Source: ZC4RG29 sp036381475 (lineage in GTDB: Bacteria > Bacteroidota > Bacteroidia > Cytophagales > Cyclobacteriaceae). Taken from it: a stretch of 6,618 nt of DNA. Numbering within the stretch: position 1 is the first letter of the stretch; each line of letters starts with the position of its first letter. Of this stretch, positions 1 to 5,294 are shown one piece after another. The notes under the pieces were generated by a model. The model was not told where the DNA came from, ran no database searches, and saw only the letters and a list, made by a program, of their open reading frames with translations. Position numbers and translations under genes: made by a program. The DNA lies in assembly GCA_036381475.1 (NCBI GenBank), contig DASVCT010000173.1, positions 1 through 6,618 on the forward strand. Reading direction: 5' to 3'.

Positions 1-142
1 CAAGCGCATCGAACTCGTCAACATGGTCTGGCAAGCCAACAACCTCAAGGGATACGTTACGGAAATGGAAGCGACTGCAATGCTCAAGCTGGCCAAAGAC
101 TGGAATGTGCAAAAGGAGTTGATTGATTTGGTACTGGCGTAA
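1..142 (+). CDS. C-terminal fragment of an unidentified protein
   Basis: The frame with codons starting at position 2 is open from the left edge to a TAA at 140-142 and encodes the last 46 residues of a protein whose start lies outside the window. The visible tail reads as amphipathic helix (for example EMEATAMLKLAKDWNVQKEL, then IDLVLA at the end), with no cysteines, signal peptide or membrane segment. Codon choice, with many C- or G-ending codons (cgc, atc, ctc, gtc, aac), resembles that of the neighbouring genes, which supports real coding. I do not recognise the family from this short piece and assign no function. The gene converges on the response regulator gene, with 61 bp between their stop codons. 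Confidence 0.6.
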   Translation, partial: KRIELVNMVWQANNLKGYVTEMEATAMLKLAKDWNVQKELIDLVLA

Positions 143-170
143 AACATCTTAGATTCCTCCCAGTTCACAA

Positions 171-191
171 ATCGTAGATCGTAGATCGTAA
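171..191. repeat. 7-bp tandem repeat, three copies
   Basis: Positions 171-177 and 178-184 are identical copies of ATCGTAG. Positions 185-191 are a third copy with one change (ATCGTAA), followed by a partial ATC at 192-194. The repeat lies in the 61-bp spacer between two convergent stop codons, so it does not alter a protein. Short units of this kind are common noncoding repeats in some bacterial genomes. No function can be read from it, and there is no clear terminator hairpin with a U-tract in the same spacer. Confidence 0.8.
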
Positions 192-203
192 ATCACCTCC
201 CCC

Positions 204-926
204 CTACAGGCTCATCATGTCCTTGAACTTCGCAGCCTGCCTTCGGCTTACCTCAACTTTGTCGCCGCCGCGAAGTTTTACCATCAGGCCGCCATTGAAC
301 CAGGGCTCAATGCCTTCGACCCAGCTGAGATTTACAATGTGTTTGCGGCTTGCCCTGAAAAAGGCGCGCTCATCGAGCTTTTCGTCCAGTGCGTTGAGTG
401 ACTTGTGTATCATCGGGCGGTTGTTGTCGAAATACACCTTGATGTAATTTCCATCCGACTCGAACATCCGGACGTTGGAGAGACTTACAAACCAGCACCG
501 GTCGCCATCCTTTACGAACACCTGGTCTTTTAAACCGAGCTTCTTGTCACCGTCGCGCGTGCCGGCCGTTCGCGCCCGTTCTTTTTCCGCAAGCTTCGCG
601 ACCGTTTCCGCCAGTCGTTCAGCCTGGATCGGTTTGAGGAGATAGTCAAGCGCATTTACTTCGAATGCCTTTAACGCAAATTCGTCGTATGCCGTAGTGA
701 AGACCACCAGGGGTACTGAATCCAGCATTTCCAGCAGCTGGAAACCCGTCTTATCCGGCATTTGTATATCCAGGAACAGCAGGTCCGGGTTCAGGTCATT
801 GATCATTTGGTAGGCCTCGTCGGCATTAACCGCCTCGCCCACGATCTCTATGCTCGGGTGTTCCTCCAACAGTTTCGCCAGCTCCTTCCGGGCCAACCGT
901 TCGTCGTCAATGATTAATGCTCTCAT
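204..926 (-). CDS. LytTR-family response regulator (two-component system)
   Basis: This is a 240-residue cytoplasmic transcription regulator of the LytR/AlgR class, expected to be phosphorylated by the adjacent kinase and then bind DNA. Residues 1-115 form a receiver domain: acidic pocket D7, D8 and E9, phosphoacceptor D53 in LFLDIQMPD, switch residue T77 or T78 in VVFTTAYDEFA, and invariant K98 in DYLLKP. A charged linker (about 116-133) leads to a LytTR DNA-binding domain (about 134-238) with the characteristic FESDGNYIKVY, a HKSLNALDEKL segment and FFRASRKHIVNL. The length is normal for the family and all key receiver residues are present. The start ATG lies inside the end of the kinase gene (20-bp overlap), which implies translational coupling. 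Target genes are unknown; nothing else in the window is an obvious target. Confidence 0.95.
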   Translation of the reverse strand: MRALIIDDERLARKELAKLLEEHPSIEIVGEAVNADEAYQMINDLNPDLLFLDIQMPDKTGFQLLEMLDSVPLVVFTTAYDEFALKAFEVNALDYLLKPIQAERLAETVAKLAEKERARTAGTRDGDKKLGLKDQVFVKDGDRCWFVSLSNVRMFESDGNYIKVYFDNNRPMIHKSLNALDEKLDERAFFRASRKHIVNLSWVEGIEPWFNGGLMVKLRGGDKVEVSRRQAAKFKDMMSL

Positions 927-1962
927 ATGCGTTGTTAGGTGGGATAATGATTTCGGTTAAGACAAAATTATTGTTTTCGTTTGCAATCCTGAAGCTCGAC
1001 TGGTCCCCATAAATCAGGCGGAGGCGGTGGATTGTGTTCCTGATCCCAAGGCCGTTCCTCGACTTCCTGACCCCGTTCAGCATATGCCCGCTGTTACGGA
1101 TCCGGATGTTCAGGCAGCCCCTTTCCACTGTCGTCGTCAGCTGAATCAACCCCCCTTCCTTCAATTTGGAAATCCCGTGCTTGATCCCGTTCTCCACCAG
1201 GGTCTGGATCATCAGGGGCGGAACGAGAAAGTTATGGGAATCCGGGTGAATGTGAAACTCAGTCTTAAGCCTTTCTTCGAAGCGGATGCTTTCAAGTCCC
1301 AGGTAGTCCTTCACGATCTTCAGCTCGTCGTCGAATTTCGTCAAGCCTTTCTTTTCGGAGGTCAGTGACTTCCTGAGAATATTTGATAACTGGTTAATTG
1401 CCTGTTTTGACTTTGAAGGGTTTTCATCCACCAACGCCCTTATACTGTTCAGGGCGTTAAAAATAAAATGGGGATTCAGCTGGGATCTCAAATTATTGAG
1501 CTCGATTTCTATCATCGAAGCTTCATACTTGAGCGCCTTGCTGTACCGCTCGAAATAATGATAGGTAAAATAAAAGACCGACCAAAGAAAAAATATCAGA
1601 GCGTAAAACGCCGTGCCCACGAGGATCTGTTCGATATCGAAAGCGACAGAACCTTCAAAATAACCCAGCGCCATGCTCAGGGGAAGGCGCAGAAAGTAAA
1701 GGATCACGCCCATCACAACCACGCTCGCCAGCACTGCGGGTATAAGGCGCGGCATGGCCATGTCCAGCCACTTACGTCGGTTCAGAAAATTTCGGAATAT
1801 GTGGGTCACGCAAAGGCAAAGCAGTGCATCCCCGAAGAAAAACAGGCTTCGTTTTGCGGTAACCGTACCGGTCGCCGCCAGGCTCGTGCCGATCTGCAGC
1901 AACGCGTACAACAGCCAGCCGCCCGCCTGAAGTGTCCAGTATAAACGCTGCTTATTGACCAT
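907..1962 (-). CDS. LytS/YehU-type membrane sensor histidine kinase
   Basis: This 351-residue inner-membrane kinase is the expected phosphodonor of the overlapping LytTR regulator. The N-terminal part has about four hydrophobic segments (roughly residues 13-30, 38-57, 72-92 and 113-134), with no separate extracellular sensor domain, so the signal may be sensed within or close to the membrane. A charged helix (about 138-160) leads to the His_kinase motif LRSQLNPHFIFNALNSIR, with phosphoacceptor H165. The HATPase part carries the N-box VENGIKHG (256-263) and a G-box in RNGLGIRN (302-309). Four TM segments followed by NPHFIFN is the usual Bacteroidota design for LytTR partners. The start is well fixed: an in-frame TAA lies five codons upstream of the ATG. 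The protein appears intact. Its ligand cannot be told from the sequence. Confidence 0.95.
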   Translation of the reverse strand: MVNKQRLYWTLQAGGWLLYALLQIGTSLAATGTVTAKRSLFFFGDALLCLCVTHIFRNFLNRRKWLDMAMPRLIPAVLASVVVMGVILYFLRLPLSMALGYFEGSVAFDIEQILVGTAFYALIFFLWSVFYFTYHYFERYSKALKYEASMIEIELNNLRSQLNPHFIFNALNSIRALVDENPSKSKQAINQLSNILRKSLTSEKKGLTKFDDELKIVKDYLGLESIRFEERLKTEFHIHPDSHNFLVPPLMIQTLVENGIKHGISKLKEGGLIQLTTTVERGCLNIRIRNSGHMLNGVRKSRNGLGIRNTIHRLRLIYGDQSSFRIANENNNFVLTEIIIPPNNAYESINH

Positions 1963-1969
1963 GAACCCA

Positions 1970-1977
1970 CAAAATTA
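1970..1977 (-). promoter_or_regulatory. Possible Bacteroidota -7 promoter box for the kinase-regulator pair
   Basis: On the minus strand this reads TAATTTTG, a full match to the TAnnTTTG -7 element used by the primary sigma factor of Bacteroidota. A -33 TTG at the right distance is not clear: the best candidate is a GTG about 20 bp upstream. The box ends only 7 bp before the kinase ATG, so a start site at normal spacing would give an almost leaderless transcript. That weakens the call. Confidence 0.3.
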
Positions 1978-1998
1978 CGGAAATTGAATAAGGATTCC

Positions 1999-2019
1999 AC
2001 TCACTGAAAATCAGCGAGT
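1999..2019 (-). other. Stem-loop across the stop codon of the small membrane-protein gene
   Basis: Positions 1999-2007 and 2011-2019 form an inverted repeat with a 3-nt loop. As minus-strand RNA the arms ACUCGCUGA and UCAGUGAGU pair over 9 bp, with one G-U wobble; as plus-strand RNA the same position is an A-C mismatch. This fits a structure acting in the uvrA-direction transcript. The UGA stop of the 84-residue protein lies in the 5' arm. No U-tract follows, so it is not a standard intrinsic terminator. It could protect an RNA end, weaken read-through, or be chance. Confidence 0.35.
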
Positions 2020-2265
2020 TAGGAACTTGAACTGGAGCAAATACACAAAGAAGAAAGCGGTTGCCGCTATCAGGATCCACGAAGCAATGACCAGCACTTT
2101 CCGGTAAGCCGCAAGGCGGGGCTCAAGCGACAACGCGTTCATGATAAAGCACGTGCCGGCCATGATATAAAACCAAAACTCAACCTGGTCGCCTTTGACG
2201 CCCTGGTAGATACCTACTGCTATGAAGATGGTCGCAAAGAGGTATTGACGGACGGTGGAACGCAT
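2011..2265 (-). CDS. Small hypothetical membrane protein, three predicted helices
   Basis: This 84-residue protein has three hydrophobic stretches, at about residues 9-23, 29-46 and 57-78, so it is probably an inner-membrane protein. There is no cleavable signal peptide, enzymatic motif or cysteine pair, and I do not recognise the family. The basic N-terminus (MRSTVRQ) and a basic loop around EPRLAAYRK (48-56) are the main orientation signals. I chose the ATG at 2265. The same frame extends to a TTG at 2304 directly after the uvrA stop codon, which would add 13 basic residues; that start is less likely because it is TTG. The gene lies 39 bp downstream of uvrA and 48 bp upstream of the histidine kinase, in the same direction, so it may be co-transcribed with either. 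Position alone does not indicate a role in repair or signalling. Confidence 0.7.
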   Translation of the reverse strand: MRSTVRQYLFATIFIAVGIYQGVKGDQVEFWFYIMAGTCFIMNALSLEPRLAAYRKVLVIASWILIAATAFFFVYLLQFKFLTR

Positions 2266-2304
2266 GAGCCGCGCTTTTGTCGCAAGAAGACGGTTCGCCG
2301 CCAA

Positions 2305-5178
2305 TTATCCAAGCTGCATCTTAGCCTTTGCCCTTCCCGAAAGTTCCTTTTTCAGGAACCGGCCTGTATAGCTTGCCGGGTTTTTGGCAACTTGTTCGGG
2401 CGTGCCAACCGCAACGATGCGTCCTCCCTTCAGCCCGCCTTCCGGACCAAGGTCGACGACGTAGTCGGCCGATTTGATCACGTCCATGTTGTGCTCAATC
2501 ACCAGGACCGTGTTGCCCTTCTCCACGAGTTTCTGTAAGACGGAAAGGAGGTGGACTATGTCCTGGAAGTGCAGACCCGTCGTAGGCTCGTCGAGGATGT
2601 AAAGCGTCTTGCCCGTATCCCGTTTCGACAATTCCGTTGCGAGTTTGACGCGCTGCGCTTCACCTCCCGACAGCATGGTCGCATGCTGGCCGAGCGACAA
2701 GTACCCCAGTCCCACGTCATTCAGGGTTTTAATCTTGCGGAGGATCCGCGGCTGGTTTTCAAAGAAAGTCACCGCCTCCTCCACCGTCATGTCAAGGACG
2801 TCGGCAATCGACTTTCCACGAAATCGCACCTCTAATGTTTCGCGATTGTAACGCTTGCCTTTGCAGGTCTCGCACTGTACATGAACGTCAGGGAGGAACT
2901 CCATCTCGATAACGCGCAGGCCTCCGCCTTCACAGGTCTCGCAACGCCCACCCTTCACGTTAAATGAAAACCGTCCGGGTTTGTATCCCCTGATCTTAGC
3001 CTCAGGCAATTGGGAGAATAGATCCCGTATATCGGTAAACACACCGGTATACGTTGCCGGGTTGGAACGCGGCGTCCGTCCAATCGGCGACTGATCCACC
3101 TCTATCACCTTATCGATGTGCTCCAGGCCTTCGATGCGCGTATAGGGCAGCGGTTCCGTCCGCGAACGGTAAAAGCGCTGGTTCAAGATTGGGTACAGCG
3201 TGTCATGAATCAAGGAAGACTTGCCGCTGCCTGATACGCCGGTTATGCATGTGAATGTACCGAGTGGCAATACCAGGTCGACGTTTTTCAGATTATTTCC
3301 CTTTGCGCCAATGAGCCTGATCTCATTGCCATTACCCTCACGTCTTTCGGAGGGATATTCAATGGCTCGCTCGCCTGAAAGGTACTGTGCCGTTATGCTG
3401 TTTTGCTTCAGAAACGTTTGTGGATCACCGGCAGCTACAATCTGGCCGCCGTGTCTCCCGGCACCCGGTCCTATGTCAATGATGTAATCCGACGCGAGCA
3501 TCATGTCTTTGTCGTGCTCCACCACAATCACCGAATTGCCCAGATCGCGCAGGTCTTTCAGGGCACCGATCAGCCGCTGGTTGTCGCGGGCATGGAGCCC
3601 AATGCTCGGTTCGTCGAGAATGTACAGCACGCCCACGAGTTGTGTACCGATCTGCGTAGCAAGCCGGATGCGCTGCGCTTCTCCGCCGCTCAGCGTTCGT
3701 AACGGTCGGTTCAAATGCAGATAGTCCAGTCCGACATCCAACAGAAAGCCTATGCGCTTCCGGATCTCTTTGAGTACTTCAGTGGCAATCGTGCGCTGCT
3801 TTTCGCTGAGCCGGTCTTCCAGCCCCTGCAGCCATTCGCTGAGATGCGCCATGTCCAGCATAGCCAGTTCGGCGATGTTCTTCCCGTCGATACGGAAGTG
3901 AAGCGACTCTTTCTTCAGTCGGGCTCCGCCGCATTCAGGGCAGGTTTTCACGATCATGAAGTCCTCCAGCCATCGGCGGGTGGCATCTGTTCCATCTTCC
4001 CGTTGCTTTTCCAGGAAGTTGATGATGCCCTCGAATTTCGTATTCCAATCTGTCCCCGGATACTTTACGGAAGCTACCGCCACGGGTACATCGTCACCGT
4101 ACAGCAGCACCTGGAGAACGTCTTTCGGAAGCTCACGGATCGGCGTACTCAGCGTACACTTGTAGCGCTTGAGGATAGCTTCGACTTTCTTGAAAATCCA
4201 TATATCGCGGTATTCACCTAACGGAAGAATGCCACCACGGCTAATACTCAGCGTTTTGTCGGGGATTACTGACTCCTCCGTAATCTCTTCGATCTGTCCG
4301 AGACCGTTGCACACGGGACAGGCGCCATACGGCGAGTTGAAGGAGAACGTGTTTGGCGCCGGCTCGTCATACGAAAGCCCGGACTCAGGATCCATCAGGA
4401 ATTTCGAGTAGTGGTGCACCTTACCATTCTGTTCCATCGCCATCATGACGCCCTTTCCTTCCTTCAGGGCACGTTGAATAGACTGCGCGATGCGGTGACG
4501 GTCGCGCGGGTCAGCCACGATCCGGTCTACCACCACTTCGATATCGTGAATCTTATAGCGGTCCACCTGCATTTTAGGCACCACATCCTTCACTTCACCG
4601 TCGATCCTCACCTTGGTATATCCCGACTTGCGTATTTGAACGAACAATTCCCGATAATGGCCCTTTCGGCCCTTCACCACTGGCGCGAGCAGGATAAGTT
4701 TTTTGCCCGCGAAATTCTGCAGCAACGCATCCAGGATCTGGTCTTCAGACTGCCGAACCATTTTATTGCCCGTCATCCAGGAGTAGGCCTCTCCGGCACG
4801 TGCGAACAGAAGGCGCATGAAGTCGTACACCTCGGTTACCGTGCCGACCGTCGACCGCGGATTTCTCGAGGTCGTCTTCTGCTCGATGGAAATCACCGGG
4901 CTCAGTCCGTTGATCTTGTCGACGTCTGGCCGCTCCAGGTTCCCGATGAAACTTCGGGCGTACGCCGAAAAGCTTTCCATGTACCGGCGCTGACCCTCCG
5001 CGTAAATGGTGTCAAACGCCAGGGACGACTTCCCGCTGCCACTGATTCCCGTAATCACCACAAGCTGGTTTCTGGGGAACGTTAGGTCGATATTTTTCAG
5101 ATTGTGCTCACGTGCACCGATCACCTCTATGTATTCGTGCCCTATTTCACTGTCGATGGACCTCAAAGCGCTCTTCAT
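2305..5178 (-). CDS. uvrA: UvrABC excinuclease subunit A (damage-recognition ATPase)
   Basis: UvrA dimers find bulky DNA lesions, load UvrB and start nucleotide excision repair in the cytoplasm. The protein has 957 residues, slightly longer than E. coli UvrA (940), and carries two ABC modules. Module I has Walker A GISGSGKSS (44-52), signature LSGGEAQR (496-503) and Walker B LYILDEPS (518-525). Module II has Walker A GVSGSGKSS (647-655), signature LSGGEAQR (836-843) and Walker B LYILDEPT (859-866). The UvrB-binding region is present (about 131-250, including GRKGHYRELF), which makes this a UvrA1 rather than a shortened UvrA2. Zinc-ligand pairs are seen at C413/C416 and at C746/C749 with C769/C772. 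In the N-terminal zinc module only the second pair (C287/C290) is present; the first CxxC is absent. The start ATG gives a normal N-terminus, with the conserved IEVIGAREHNLKNI at 17-30. The gene is divergent from the receptor gene. Confidence 0.98.
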   Translation of the reverse strand: MKSALRSIDSEIGHEYIEVIGAREHNLKNIDLTFPRNQLVVITGISGSGKSSLAFDTIYAEGQRRYMESFSAYARSFIGNLERPDVDKINGLSPVISIEQKTTSRNPRSTVGTVTEVYDFMRLLFARAGEAYSWMTGNKMVRQSEDQILDALLQNFAGKKLILLAPVVKGRKGHYRELFVQIRKSGYTKVRIDGEVKDVVPKMQVDRYKIHDIEVVVDRIVADPRDRHRIAQSIQRALKEGKGVMMAMEQNGKVHHYSKFLMDPESGLSYDEPAPNTFSFNSPYGACPVCNGLGQIEEITEESVIPDKTLSISRGGILPLGEYRDIWIFKKVEAILKRYKCTLSTPIRELPKDVLQVLLYGDDVPVAVASVKYPGTDWNTKFEGIINFLEKQREDGTDATRRWLEDFMIVKTCPECGGARLKKESLHFRIDGKNIAELAMLDMAHLSEWLQGLEDRLSEKQRTIATEVLKEIRKRIGFLLDVGLDYLHLNRPLRTLSGGEAQRIRLATQIGTQLVGVLYILDEPSIGLHARDNQRLIGALKDLRDLGNSVIVVEHDKDMMLASDYIIDIGPGAGRHGGQIVAAGDPQTFLKQNSITAQYLSGERAIEYPSERREGNGNEIRLIGAKGNNLKNVDLVLPLGTFTCITGVSGSGKSSLIHDTLYPILNQRFYRSRTEPLPYTRIEGLEHIDKVIEVDQSPIGRTPRSNPATYTGVFTDIRDLFSQLPEAKIRGYKPGRFSFNVKGGRCETCEGGGLRVIEMEFLPDVHVQCETCKGKRYNRETLEVRFRGKSIADVLDMTVEEAVTFFENQPRILRKIKTLNDVGLGYLSLGQHATMLSGGEAQRVKLATELSKRDTGKTLYILDEPTTGLHFQDIVHLLSVLQKLVEKGNTVLVIEHNMDVIKSADYVVDLGPEGGLKGGRIVAVGTPEQVAKNPASYTGRFLKKELSGRAKAKMQLG

Positions 5179-5294
5179 TTATCATGGGGTTTCGCCAAAG
5201 ATTACAAAATTGGAGGCGGTTATGTTACCGCATGGGCCGGAAAAAATTTCGCTAAATTACCTGCCTTTTTAACCTAAACTGGATCTTACCGCGC
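5179..5294. promoter_or_regulatory. Divergent intergenic region between uvrA and the TonB receptor gene
   Basis: These 116 bp must hold the promoters of both divergent genes. For uvrA the best -7 candidate is on the minus strand at 5196-5204, TAATCTTTG, which has one base too many between TA and TTTG; read as AATCTTTG it has one mismatch to TAnnTTTG. No good -33 TTG is seen. For the receptor gene I see no convincing box (TAAATTAC at 5253-5260 is a partial match). A short dyad lies in the middle and is listed separately. No LexA-type site was recognised. Confidence 0.35.
5216..5231. repeat. Short inverted repeat in the divergent promoter region
   Basis: GCGGT (5216-5220) and ACCGC (5227-5231) are perfect inverted arms around a 6-bp centre, TATGTT. 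A dyad of this size between two divergent genes could be an operator, but a 5-bp arm can easily arise by chance. No regulator is identified. Confidence 0.25.

Noticed and set aside
171..194. Short repeats considered as a CRISPR array
   Set aside because: The unit is only 7 bp, with direct head-to-tail copies and no spacers, and no cas gene is near.
143..203. Terminator between the convergent genes
   Set aside because: Only a 4-bp GATC pairing with a 3-nt loop is found within the tandem repeat, with no stable stem and no U-tract on either strand.
1468..1944. A 158-codon plus-strand open frame opposite the histidine kinase
   Set aside because: The opposite strand encodes an intact kinase with all motifs. 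This translation is rich in H, Q, K and R with no domain, as expected of a shadow frame.
3715..4221. A 168-codon plus-strand open frame opposite uvrA
   Set aside because: It is antisense to conserved UvrA sequence and its translation has no family features.
4411..5085. A 224-codon open frame on the plus strand, opposite uvrA
   Set aside because: It lies wholly antisense to the strongly conserved UvrA N-terminal half. Its translation has no recognisable domain and looks like a by-product of uvrA codon use.
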